Shown: positions 31,862 through 40,547 of the stretch, piece by piece
How positions within the stretch are numbered: the stretch's first letter is position 1
How the letters are laid out: each line of letters opens with the position of its first letter
Source: Saccharothrix ecbatanensis
Lineage (GTDB): Bacteria > Actinomycetota > Actinomycetes > Mycobacteriales > Pseudonocardiaceae
Direction: 5' to 3'
NCBI RefSeq assembly: GCF_014205015.1
Contig: NZ_JACHMO010000001.1
Coordinates: forward strand, 5,084,001-5,148,000
Length of the DNA stretch: 64,000 nucleotides
The notes under the pieces: model-generated
The model's database searches: none
Seen by the model: the letters and a program-made list of their open reading frames with translations, nothing else
What the model was told of the DNA's origin: nothing
Translations under genes and position numbers: made by a program

Positions 31862-33050
31862 GCGTGGGGTTGGGGCGGGGGAAGGCCGGTCGAGGGGGTG
31901 CCGGGGTGGGGCGCGGGCGGGTTGGGGTGGGGGGTGCGGCGCGGAGCGGGGTGTGCAGTGCCGGGCGCGGAGTGTGCAGTGCCGGGCGGGGTGGGCGTAG
32001 GCGGTCGTAGGCGCCGTTGGTGATGGCGTTGAGGAGGTTCACCGCTACGACAGCGGGGGCGACGACTGCGATGGCGCCGGGGAACGTCGGTTCCAGCAGC
32101 AGCGCCAGGATGATCGCGGTGAGGCCGTTCTGCTGCCCTAACGCGAGCCGCATCCGGTCGCCACGCCAGCGTTTCGGCACAGTCAAGGCGAAAGCGACCA
32201 CGGACTGCGAACCGAAAGCGGCCACGCCCAGGACCACGCCGACCAGCGCCAACGTCCAGCTGAACTCGGCGGCCAGCACCAGGCCGACAGCGGCGATCGC
32301 CAGGAACATGCCCGCCTCCGCGAGCCCGTCCACCCACCGCCCCAGGTTCGGCCGGAAGAACAGGCCCAGCAACGCCAACGCCAGCAGCAACGCGTACTGC
32401 ACCGCCACGAACCCGAGCGCCAGCACCGCCACCACCATCACGGCACGCACCGAGTACCGGACCAGCAGCCCGCCCGCTTCCGCCCGCCGCACCCGCCCGC
32501 GCACCAACGTCCACAGCATGAACGCCACCCCCGCCAACGCCAGGTTCAGCACCAGGTTCACCGCGAACGACCCCACGCCACCGACCGCGCCGCCACCCTG
32601 GAGCGCGTACGCGGTGATGTAAACGGTGAGCAGCACGGTGATCGGGTCGTCGAACGACGCCCACGCGGACAGCAGCGCCTTCGCCGAGTCCGACATCTTC
32701 GACTTGGCCCGCATCGCGGCGACCGACAGCGGGTCGATCTGCGCCACCGCCACCGCCAGGATCAGGTGCCGCGGATCGCGGAACACGAAGAACATCACGC
32801 CGAAGATCAACGCGACCTTCGCCAGCACCCCGAGCGTCACCGCCAGGACGACGGTCCTCAGCTGCCGGCGGAACTCCGCGATCACGATCCCGCTGGTGCT
32901 CGCGTACAAGCCGAAGCCGAGCAGCGCGGTGATGAAGAACCCGTACGCCGGCGACTGGTCGACGTCACGCAGACCCAGCTGCCACGCCGCGATCCAGCCC
33001 GCGCCAAGGGCCGATAACAGCGCGGCCGAACGGGTCACGGGCGTCACCAC
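31857..33050 (-). CDS. sodium/proton antiporter-like membrane protein
   Basis: About 397 residues with some eleven or twelve transmembrane helices and an ASFDDPITVLLTVY segment like the ion-binding acidic pair of CPA-type cation/proton antiporters. Other motifs are DPLSVAAMRAKSKMS and LGQQNGLTAIILALLLEP. The C-terminal 45 residues are a proline-rich tail with a short duplication (RPALHTP twice), probably cytoplasmic and disordered. Starts at GTG 33047 or 33050; no strong ribosome site. Exchanged ion not determinable from sequence. Confidence 0.75.
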   Translation of the reverse strand: MVTPVTRSAALLSALGAGWIAAWQLGLRDVDQSPAYGFFITALLGFGLYASTSGIVIAEFRRQLRTVVLAVTLGVLAKVALIFGVMFFVFRDPRHLILAVAVAQIDPLSVAAMRAKSKMSDSAKALLSAWASFDDPITVLLTVYITAYALQGGGAVGGVGSFAVNLVLNLALAGVAFMLWTLVRGRVRRAEAGGLLVRYSVRAVMVVAVLALGFVAVQYALLLALALLGLFFRPNLGRWVDGLAEAGMFLAIAAVGLVLAAEFSWTLALVGVVLGVAAFGSQSVVAFALTVPKRWRGDRMRLALGQQNGLTAIILALLLEPTFPGAIAVVAPAVVAVNLLNAITNGAYDRLRPPRPALHTPRPALHTPLRAAPPTPTRPRPTPAPPRPAFPRPNPTP

Positions 33051-33078
33051 TACACGGTAGGCAGGGTTGGATGAGCCT

Positions 33079-34083
33079 TCAAGGACCGGTTGGAGTGAGT
33101 TCTTCGGCCAGCGCGGACATCCGGTCGTCCGCCGCACGCACCCGCGCCTGGTCGATCGTCACCCCGACGAGGTACTCCCCCGCGCGCAGCCGGTAGTAGT
33201 AGATCGCGCCCATCTCGACGTCCAGCACGAGCCGTTCCACCAACCCGCCGACGACGGGGCTCACCGCCCGGTTCAGCTTGGTGGCCAGCGCGCCCAGCTC
33301 CTGCACGAACCCGTGGTAGAACCGGCGCCGCGCGTCCACCGTGATCTGCCTGAAGAACGGGGCCAGCGACGGGTCGCCGAGGCAGTCGACCATCGCCCGC
33401 ACCTCGGCGTCCACCACGTGCGCGACGAGGTGCAGGTCGGTCGCCCGCACCGCCTCCATGCACGACACGAGCGGCCCGTCCCCCACCGAGACGTGCGGCT
33501 GCGCCTCCTCGTCCACCGGCAGCGCGACGACGTCCTCCGCGCTCTCCCACCCGCCGGGGTTGAGCGAGCCGAGGCTGAGCTGGCCGCGCAGCCGGGTGGC
33601 GAGCCCGGCCACCGCGCGGTCCGCCTCGTCCACCGCCGGGTGGCCGAACAGCGGACCGGCGCCCGTGTGGTCCAGCACCAGGCCGACGACGTGCTCGGTC
33701 GGCACGACGGAATCGCAGAACAGCGCGCCTTCCTCGGTGTGCACCACGGTCCGGATGACCCGCCCGGTGCGCACTTCCTGGAGGGTCCGGTCCAGCGTGG
33801 CGACCTGGAACGTCAGGTGCCGCCCGAGCCGCTTCAGCTCCTCGCGCCGGGTGCCGCCGGGCAGGCCGTCGGGCGGGGGCGGCTGGTCGCCGAGGGCGTC
33901 GATGCCGAAGTCGAACACCCCGCTGCTGTAGTGCGCGAGGTAGTGCAGCGCCGGTGTCTCCCGGATCGCCGCGCCGCACGCCTGCCTGGCCAGGTCGAAC
34001 TCGGGGCCGACGTGCTCGGCCTGCTCCTCGTGCAGCTCCACGCCGGTCCCTCCTGCGCCCTCAGGTGTGCGGGATGTCGACAT
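33079..34083 (-). CDS. unrecognised protein following fxsT
   Basis: A 334-residue soluble protein I do not recognise. It has an N-terminal helical part (EFDLARQACGAAIRETPALHYL), a middle with VVGLVLDHTGAGPLFGHP and a C-terminal alpha/beta part (MGAIYYYRLRAGEYLVGVT). The ATG at 34083 lies inside the end of fxsT, 23 bp overlap, so it is translated from the same transcript and is a probable accessory component of the FxSxx-COOH locus. No signal peptide or transmembrane helices. Confidence 0.7.
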   Translation of the reverse strand: MSTSRTPEGAGGTGVELHEEQAEHVGPEFDLARQACGAAIRETPALHYLAHYSSGVFDFGIDALGDQPPPPDGLPGGTRREELKRLGRHLTFQVATLDRTLQEVRTGRVIRTVVHTEEGALFCDSVVPTEHVVGLVLDHTGAGPLFGHPAVDEADRAVAGLATRLRGQLSLGSLNPGGWESAEDVVALPVDEEAQPHVSVGDGPLVSCMEAVRATDLHLVAHVVDAEVRAMVDCLGDPSLAPFFRQITVDARRRFYHGFVQELGALATKLNRAVSPVVGGLVERLVLDVEMGAIYYYRLRAGEYLVGVTIDQARVRAADDRMSALAEELTPTGP

Positions 34084-37000
34084 CGCACTCCCGCCAGTCC
34101 TGGTCGGTCGGGTGTGCCGCGAGCCGCAGGTTGTGCGCCGCCACGGCGGTGTGCGGGTGATCGTGCCCCAGGAACTCCACGCAGTCTGTGTGCGTTTCCG
34201 AAATCAGTTCGGCGGCCCGGTCCGCGTCACCCGCCGCGGCGAGCACCCGGGCCTCGTCCACGGCCGCCGCGAGCGTCCACGGGTGGGTGTCGCCGAGCCG
34301 TGAGCGCAAGGTCTCGGTCGCCGCCGCCACGTGGCTCACCGCGCCGGTGAAGTCGCCCGCGCCACGCAGCGCCAAGCCGAGCCCGAGCTTGCACAGCGCC
34401 ACGAACGGGTGGTGGTCGCGCAGGCCGACGTGCTGCTGGAAGCCGGTCAACGCGGTGCGCGCCAGCTCCGCCGCCAGCTCCGGGTCGACGCCGATCCGGC
34501 GGTGGTCGGCGGCGAAGCTCAGCGAGCAGCCCAGCGTGTACGGGTGGTGCGGGCCGAGGAGTTCGCGGTAGTCGCGCAACGCCTTGCCGGTGCGTTCCTT
34601 GGCCGCCTTGGGCCGACCCGCGAGCCGTAACGCGATCGCGTAGTTCCAGTGCACGCCGACCTGGATCTGGTTCAGCTCCGGCCGCAGCGCCTGCAACTGC
34701 TGCGACGCGGACAGCAGCGACTCCAGGGCGTCCGGGTAGCGGCCCAGCTCGCGCTGGTACAGGCCGAGCTGCGCGAGCGTCGACCACGTCCGCACGTCAC
34801 CGGTGCCGAACAGGCGGCGACGACGGCGGAAGTTGTCCTCCTCCATCGCGAGCGCGCCGGCCGCGTCACCGGACAGGAACATCGAGGCCGCCAGGTTGTT
34901 CGCCGCACGGCGGGTGTCCGGGTGGTCGTCGCCGAGCACGGAACGCAGACCTTCCCAGGTCGCCTGGTCCTCCGCCAGCGCCTCGGCGAACAGACCGAGC
35001 CCGCGCAGGTCGCCGCCACGGCCGCGCGCGGTGATCAGCGGACGGGGGTGGGTGAGGTCCAGCGCGCGCCGCTGCTGCGCCAACGCCAGGTCGTCCAGCC
35101 GCAGCGCCTCGACCGGGTCACCCAGGATGCGGTGCACGTTGGCCAGTTCGGTGGCCAGCCGGTTGCGCAACGGGTCGGCCGGGCCGAACCGCCGCGTCCA
35201 CGCGTCCAGCAGCGCGCGACCCGGCCCCACCGCCGCCCGCCGCACCCCAGCGCCGCCGTCGGTGAACAGGAACCGCACCTGGTTGACCAGCCAGCGCCGC
35301 ACCTTCGGGTCGGAACTGCCCATCGCGCCGGACGGGATGACGTGCTTCTGCAACTCGGCGAACCGGGCCCGCCGGGTCGGTGACTTGTCCTCCACCTCGG
35401 TCGGCGCCAACGCGGCCAGCGCGCTCAGCACGTCCGCCTGCCGTGCGTCCCGTTCGGCCGGGCCCATCCGGTCGCGCAGCGCGCCCTGCACGACCCGGTG
35501 CAGGCGCAGCGAGTACTGGTCGCCCCAGTCGACGCGGAACAGCCCGTACCGCGCGCCGTACCAGAGCACCCGGTCGATCTCGGCGGCGTCCAGCTCCAAC
35601 GGCTCCGCGTCCACCCCGCCCGACGTGATCACCCGGCCGAGGAACGCGGGCGAGCGGACCAGCCCGAGGTCCGCGCCCTCCGGCGACAGGAACGCGCACA
35701 GCTGCGCGACCAGCACCGCCAGCCGCCCGGTCGCGTTGGCCCGCAACGAGTCCACCGTGACGTCCACGATCCGCGCCACACCGTCCGATTCGGACCGGTC
35801 GAGGCGTTCGAACAGGGTGCGGGTGGCCCACGTCGCCGCGTCCGAGTCCCGGGAGCCCGCGGCCAGCTCGGCGCGTGCCGTCTCGTCCAGCCACGACGAC
35901 GCCAGGTCCAGCGAGAGCGGCAGGTGGTCGACGGCGTCCGCGACCCGCCGCGCGTCGTCCGCGGTCAGCCCCGGCACGCGGTCGAGCAGCAGGCGCACGC
36001 TGTCGTCCGCACGCATCGGCACCAGCTCCACCGACCCGTCGACCGGGCCGGACGTGATCAGCACGTGGCCGGTGGCGCCGGTCGGCAGCAGGTCGGCGAT
36101 CACGTCCGGGTCGTCGGCGTTGTCGTAGACGAGCAGGGAACGCCCGTACACCGGGTCGTTCGCCAGCCGTTCCAACGCGGAGAGCGTGCCGTAGTCGGTC
36201 GAGCCGGGGTGGCTCAGCCGGACGGCGAGGTCGGCGAGGCCGCTCAGCACGGACTGCCGGTCGTGCGCGGACAGCCACCACACCGCCGCGTAGTCCGCCG
36301 AGAACCGGTACGCGTACTCCAGCGCCAGTTCGCTCTTGCCGACGCCGGGCACGCCGTTGACCGTGATCACGGCCCGTTCGTCGCCCGCCGCCATGAACTG
36401 GTCGCGCAACGCCTCCAGGTCGTCGTCACGGCCGACGAACGCGGGGTGGCGCGGCGGGAGTTCGAACACCTGCGGGTGGCTGCCGGGCACCCGCATACCC
36501 GGCTCGTGCACCGTGCCGGGCCTGTCGATCAGGCCGAAGTGGCCGACCAGCCGGGCGCTCAACGTCTCCGGGGTGTGCTCGTGCACGGACAGCGCGCCGT
36601 CCACCGGCTCGTCGTCGGACAGGACCAGCCGGAGGATCGTCAGCGGACGGTCGGGCAGCTCCACCGGACCGAGGTTCGGCGACGACAGCACCACCACGCC
36701 CGGTGGCACGTCGGCCTCGAACCACTCCGCCGCCTCGGTCGACCGGCGGACCTGTGCGCCCGCACGCTCCAACTGGCCGCGCACCCAGTCCGCCCAGGCC
36801 CGGTCGCACGGGGCGTAGACGACGACCACGCGGTCCGGCTCGTCGGTCGACGTCAGGCCGAACACCCGCCGGTAGCGGGACCGCAGCACCGCCGACACCG
36901 GGGCCGGTTCGGTCACCGCGCCGCCCGTCACCGCCGCCGCGAGCCTGCCGTACTGGGCCTCCAGCGCGCCGCCGCTGGTCGGCTCCTCGACCAGGATCGC

Positions 37001-37771
37001 GAGCAGCGGGTCGAACGCGTCGAACGGGCGGTACGGGATCTCGATCGTGCCGCCGTCCGGCACCCGTTTCGCCTGCCCCGCCAGCAGTTCGGCGAACGCG
37101 GCGTGGATCGCGGACCGGATGCGCCGCGCGCGGGACTGCTCGTCGGCGTCGTCGAACAGCGTCGCCACCGGCACCACGTCGATCCGGATGGGCGCCCGCT
37201 TGCGCAGGCGTGCGGCCAGGTCCGCCGCGTCGGCGATGGCCCTGGGGCGCGGCCGGAAGCACACCACGGCCAGGTCGCACAGGGTCGCGATCAGGGTCAG
37301 GGACTCGTCACCGGCTCCGGTCGGCGCGTCGATCAGCACCTGGTCGTAGTCGGACTCGGCGAACCGCTCGCGCAGGTCGGCGATCGCACCGGCGTCACCA
37401 GTGCCGGGCCGGGTCGCCGCGACCGGTGACACCACGTCGATGTGGCCGGCCTCGGCCACGTCACCGGCAGGCGGCGCGAACCGCTCGGCCGCGGGCGCCG
37501 GTTCCTCGTCGCGCGACGGGTCCGCCCGGTACGCGGCGACCAGGCCTCGGCCCAGCGCGTCCGGCAGGGCGAGGCGGTCGACCAGGAACGGCTCCAGGTA
37601 CTCGCGGACCCGCGGCACCTCCGAACCCCAGTCCACCACCAGGACCCGCTGCCCGGCCGCGGCCAGCGTCCACGCCAGGTTCGCCACCGCGCTGGTGCGG
37701 CCGGTGCCGCCGGTCGCGGACAGGAAGGCGGCGACCCCGGTGTGGGCCGGGGTGGTGCGCGGGGTGCTCAT
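34061..37771 (-). CDS. fxsT: FxSxx-COOH system tetratricopeptide protein
   Basis: A 1236-residue multidomain protein. It starts with a ParA/MinD-like P-loop domain (FLSATGGTGRTSAVANLAW at about 16-34, then LVVDWGS). A TIR-like domain lies at about 313-430 (VVVVYAPCDRAWADWVRGQL). An NB-ARC domain follows at about 443-700 (FVGRDDDLEAL, Walker A GVPGVGKS at 473-480, Walker B LLVYDNAD at 547-554). C-terminal TPRs span about 870-1220. This architecture is the FxsT protein of FxSxx-COOH loci. Its exact role is not known; a regulatory or peptide-binding STAND function is likely. It is downstream of fxsA on the same strand (95-nt gap). Confidence 0.88.
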   Translation of the reverse strand: MSTPRTTPAHTGVAAFLSATGGTGRTSAVANLAWTLAAAGQRVLVVDWGSEVPRVREYLEPFLVDRLALPDALGRGLVAAYRADPSRDEEPAPAAERFAPPAGDVAEAGHIDVVSPVAATRPGTGDAGAIADLRERFAESDYDQVLIDAPTGAGDESLTLIATLCDLAVVCFRPRPRAIADAADLAARLRKRAPIRIDVVPVATLFDDADEQSRARRIRSAIHAAFAELLAGQAKRVPDGGTIEIPYRPFDAFDPLLAILVEEPTSGGALEAQYGRLAAAVTGGAVTEPAPVSAVLRSRYRRVFGLTSTDEPDRVVVVYAPCDRAWADWVRGQLERAGAQVRRSTEAAEWFEADVPPGVVVLSSPNLGPVELPDRPLTILRLVLSDDEPVDGALSVHEHTPETLSARLVGHFGLIDRPGTVHEPGMRVPGSHPQVFELPPRHPAFVGRDDDLEALRDQFMAAGDERAVITVNGVPGVGKSELALEYAYRFSADYAAVWWLSAHDRQSVLSGLADLAVRLSHPGSTDYGTLSALERLANDPVYGRSLLVYDNADDPDVIADLLPTGATGHVLITSGPVDGSVELVPMRADDSVRLLLDRVPGLTADDARRVADAVDHLPLSLDLASSWLDETARAELAAGSRDSDAATWATRTLFERLDRSESDGVARIVDVTVDSLRANATGRLAVLVAQLCAFLSPEGADLGLVRSPAFLGRVITSGGVDAEPLELDAAEIDRVLWYGARYGLFRVDWGDQYSLRLHRVVQGALRDRMGPAERDARQADVLSALAALAPTEVEDKSPTRRARFAELQKHVIPSGAMGSSDPKVRRWLVNQVRFLFTDGGAGVRRAAVGPGRALLDAWTRRFGPADPLRNRLATELANVHRILGDPVEALRLDDLALAQQRRALDLTHPRPLITARGRGGDLRGLGLFAEALAEDQATWEGLRSVLGDDHPDTRRAANNLAASMFLSGDAAGALAMEEDNFRRRRRLFGTGDVRTWSTLAQLGLYQRELGRYPDALESLLSASQQLQALRPELNQIQVGVHWNYAIALRLAGRPKAAKERTGKALRDYRELLGPHHPYTLGCSLSFAADHRRIGVDPELAAELARTALTGFQQHVGLRDHHPFVALCKLGLGLALRGAGDFTGAVSHVAAATETLRSRLGDTHPWTLAAAVDEARVLAAAGDADRAAELISETHTDCVEFLGHDHPHTAVAAHNLRLAAHPTDQDWRECDVDIPHT

Positions 37772-37866
37772 CTGCTTGCTCCAGGGCGGCCGGGGGGACT
37801 TCGGAATACCGGGATCTCGGGCCTGCGCGCCCGTGACTCAGCCGCGTTTCACCCGAATGGCCCTGC

Positions 37867-38034
37867 TCACAGCGAACTCTCGAACGCGGCGAACCGGTTG
37901 GGCAGTTCGGCGTTCTCCGCCAGGATCCGGTGCAGCGCGGCGCGCAGCGCGGTCTCCGGCAAATCGGCCAATCGGGCCAGGTCCACGCCCGTGACGTCCA
38001 GGAGTTCGGACTCCAGAACGGGTTCCTCCGCCAT
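37867..38034 (-). CDS. fxsA: FxSxx-COOH precursor peptide
   Basis: A 55-residue peptide beginning MAEEPVLESELLDVTGVDLA and ending LPNRFAAFESSL. The last five residues, FESSL, match the F-x-S-x-x-COOH motif that names the family. The ATG has a GAGGGGG site. FxsB-type radical SAM enzymes join the aromatic ring to the third residue of such a motif (three-residue cyclophane), so the predicted crosslink is F51 to S53. The acidic N-terminal part would be the leader. Divergent from fxsB with 195 bp between. Confidence 0.92.
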   Translation of the reverse strand: MAEEPVLESELLDVTGVDLARLADLPETALRAALHRILAENAELPNRFAAFESSL

Positions 38035-38229
38035 GTCCGGTGTACCCCCTCACCGCAATGCTGCGGGTTTGTCGGCGGTCGCCGCATTGCCGGCCCCGCC
38101 GACGCCGTACTTCCATCGTAGTGAACGACAACGGTCGCCGTCCGGAATCCACCGATTGGCGGAGGCAGCGGGGCGCCGGGCTGTGTTTGGTTGCTTGTGG
38201 GGGTTTTGATTGCTGTGGGGTGGGGTGAA
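38035..38229. promoter_or_regulatory. divergent promoter region fxsA/fxsB
   Basis: This 195-bp gap must carry promoters for fxsA-fxsT (minus) and fxsB-HExxH (plus). The end nearest fxsB is G/T-rich with GGGGTGAA as ribosome site. I see no clear palindrome. Confidence 0.5.
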
Positions 38230-39351
38230 ATGAAAGCGGCGCCGTTCCGCCAGTTCGTGCTGAAGGTGCACGGCCGCTGCAACCTGGCGTGCGACTACTG
38301 CTACGTCTACGAACTGGCCGACCAGCGGTGGCGTTCCCGTCCCCGGGCGATGTCGCCGGTGATCGTCGCGCACACCGCCGAACGGGTGGCGGAACACGTG
38401 TGCGGGCACGGGTTGTCCGACGTGGAAGTGGTGCTGCACGGCGGGGAACCGCTGCTCGCCGGACGTGCGGCACTCGGCGCGCTGGTGGCGCGGTTCCGTT
38501 CGGTGGTGCCCGTTCCGGTGCGGTTCACGGTGCAGACGAACGCCACATTGCTGGACCGCGAATTCCTGGAGCTGTTCTCGGCGCTCGGTGTGCGGGTCGG
38601 GGTGAGCGTGGACGGCACACCGGAAGCGCACGACCGGCACCGCGTGCGGCCGGACGGGACGGGGACTTGGGCGGCGGTGCGGACGGCGTTGGAGTCGTTG
38701 CGTTCGTTCCCCGAGGTGTACGGCGGGCTGTTGTGCGTGGTGGATGTGCGGAACGACCCCGTGCGCACCTACGAGTCGTTGCTGGAATTCTCGCCGCCGG
38801 TGGTGGATTTCCTGCTGCCGCACGGTAACTGGTCGTCTCCGCCACCGGGACGGGTGGCCGGGTCGTCCTCTGCGCCGTATGCGGATTGGCTGATCGCGGT
38901 GTTCGACGCGTGGTATCCGACGCCGGTCACGCGGGTGCGGGTGTTCGAGGAGTTGTTGGCGGTGTTGCTGGGCGGGGATTCCGGGGTGGAGGGGATCGGG
39001 TTGAGCCCGTCGGGTCAGGTGGTGGTGGAGACCGACGGTTCGATCGAGGCGTCGGACATCCTGGCGTCCTCCTCCCCCGCCGCTTCCGCTACCGGGCTGC
39101 ATGTGACGCGTGACCCGTTCGACGCGGCGTTGGACCTGCCCTCGGTGCTGGCCGGGCGTTCGGGGTTGGCGGGGTTGTCCTCGGAGTGCCGTCGGTGCCC
39201 GGTGGTGCGGGTGTGCGGTGGAGGGCTGCGGGCGCACCGGTTCCTGGAGGGCGCGGGGTTCGACCGGCCTTCGGTGTACTGCACGGACCTGCTGCGGCTG
39301 ATCGCGCACGTGCGGTCACGGGTGGCGGCGGACCTGGCGGCGTTGGCGTGA
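38230..39351 (+). CDS. fxsB: FxSxx-COOH radical SAM maturase
   Basis: A 373-residue radical SAM enzyme. The [4Fe-4S] motif is CNLACDYC (C17, C21, C24 in VHGRCNLACDYCYVYELA). A glycine-rich HGGEPLLAG, SVDGTPEAHDRHR and a C-terminal SPASM-like cysteine set (ECRRCPVVRVCGGGLRAHRF and VYC) follow. FxsB enzymes install three-residue cyclophanes on FxsA peptides. The ATG at 38230 has GGGGTGAA upstream; an earlier in-frame ATG is less likely. Its stop overlaps the GTG of the HExxH gene, so the two modification enzymes are coupled. Confidence 0.93.
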   Translation: MKAAPFRQFVLKVHGRCNLACDYCYVYELADQRWRSRPRAMSPVIVAHTAERVAEHVCGHGLSDVEVVLHGGEPLLAGRAALGALVARFRSVVPVPVRFTVQTNATLLDREFLELFSALGVRVGVSVDGTPEAHDRHRVRPDGTGTWAAVRTALESLRSFPEVYGGLLCVVDVRNDPVRTYESLLEFSPPVVDFLLPHGNWSSPPPGRVAGSSSAPYADWLIAVFDAWYPTPVTRVRVFEELLAVLLGGDSGVEGIGLSPSGQVVVETDGSIEASDILASSSPAASATGLHVTRDPFDAALDLPSVLAGRSGLAGLSSECRRCPVVRVCGGGLRAHRFLEGAGFDRPSVYCTDLLRLIAHVRSRVAADLAALA

Positions 39352-40487
39352 CGGTTGCGCCGTTCCGGGTTTCCGTCGCGGACTTCACGGCTCTCGCGCG
39401 GGGCGGGGGTGGGGTGTCGGCGGTGCGGACGTTGCGGCTGGCACGGCGGAGCCGGACGTTGCTGATGATCCGGTCGATCGCCGCGGACCCGGCGGCGCGG
39501 CCGGCGTTCTCGCTGTTGCGCGAGGTGGCGCGGGTGGCGCCGGAGGCCGTGGACCGGGTGCTGGACCACCCGTCGGTCGGGGCTTGGGCGACGCGGACGG
39601 CGTTGGCGCTGCGGCGGGGTGGGGCGGCGCGGCCCGCCGAGTTGGCGTTCACGGCTGCCGCGGCGGCGGTGCGGGCGGGGATGGCGGTGGACTTGGCGTT
39701 CCCGCCGGTGTCGGTGTTCTCGTTGCCGTCGTTGGGGGTGGTGGTCGGGCCGGGGTTGGCCTACGAGCCGTTGCCGGAGATCGACCTCGGCGGGTTCTCG
39801 GTGCAGGTGGACCTGTGGGCCGGTGGTGGCGTGCCGCCCGAACTGCCGGTCGCGCGTTCCGTCGATCTCGTGTGGTGGCGTGACGCTCTCCAGGCGGCTT
39901 GGGCCCTGTTGATCCGTGACCACCCTGAGCGCGCTGTCGAGTTCGCCGAGGTCGTCTCGGTGCTGACGCCGATGCCGTCCTCGCCGGTCGGCACGAGCAG
40001 CGCGACGTTGGCCGACGCGTTCGGCTGCGTGTTCCTGTCCCCGATGCCGGACCCGGAGGCGCTGGCGGTGACGCTCGTGCACGAGGGCCAGCACAGCAAG
40101 CTGGTGGCGTTGATGGACCTGTTCGCGCTGGTCGAGCCGTCGCCGGACGCCCTGTTCTACGCGCCGTGGCGTGAGGACCCACGCCCTGCGGCGGGGCTTC
40201 TGCACGGCACGTACGCACACATGGGCGTGGCCGGTTTCTGGCGCTCGCGCACCGGCCGTGCCGCGCAAGCCGAGTACGCGCGCTGGCGTTCAGCCGCCCT
40301 GACCACCGCCGACACCCTCCTGACCAGCGGCGCCCTGACCACGACCGGCACCCGTTTCGTCACGGAGATGGCCACCGTCCTGCGCGACTGGTGCGCCGAA
40401 CCCCTGCCCGCACCCGTCCTCGCCGCTGCCGCCGCCGAATCCGCCGCCCACCACTCCCGCTGGCAAGCCACGCACCGCCGGACGTAA
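39348..40487 (+). CDS. HExxH-type putative peptide-modifying enzyme
   Basis: A 379-residue protein with HEGQH (245-249) in VTLVHEGQHSKLVAL, followed by the proline/tryptophan-rich segment FYAPWREDPRPAAGLLHGTYAHM. This matches the HExxH family encoded beside peptide-modifying radical SAM genes. Members have been described as alpha-ketoglutarate-dependent peptide beta-hydroxylases. The GTG overlaps the fxsB stop (GTGA). It probably hydroxylates the FxsA peptide, an inference from context. No signal peptide. Confidence 0.85.
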   Translation: MTVAPFRVSVADFTALARGGGGVSAVRTLRLARRSRTLLMIRSIAADPAARPAFSLLREVARVAPEAVDRVLDHPSVGAWATRTALALRRGGAARPAELAFTAAAAAVRAGMAVDLAFPPVSVFSLPSLGVVVGPGLAYEPLPEIDLGGFSVQVDLWAGGGVPPELPVARSVDLVWWRDALQAAWALLIRDHPERAVEFAEVVSVLTPMPSSPVGTSSATLADAFGCVFLSPMPDPEALAVTLVHEGQHSKLVALMDLFALVEPSPDALFYAPWREDPRPAAGLLHGTYAHMGVAGFWRSRTGRAAQAEYARWRSAALTTADTLLTSGALTTTGTRFVTEMATVLRDWCAEPLPAPVLAAAAAESAAHHSRWQATHRRT

Positions 40488-40547
40488 AGAGCGACTCGCC
40501 GGGGTCGGTCCGCTGGGTTGAGGGCTTGGGCCGCGATACTGCCCGCC

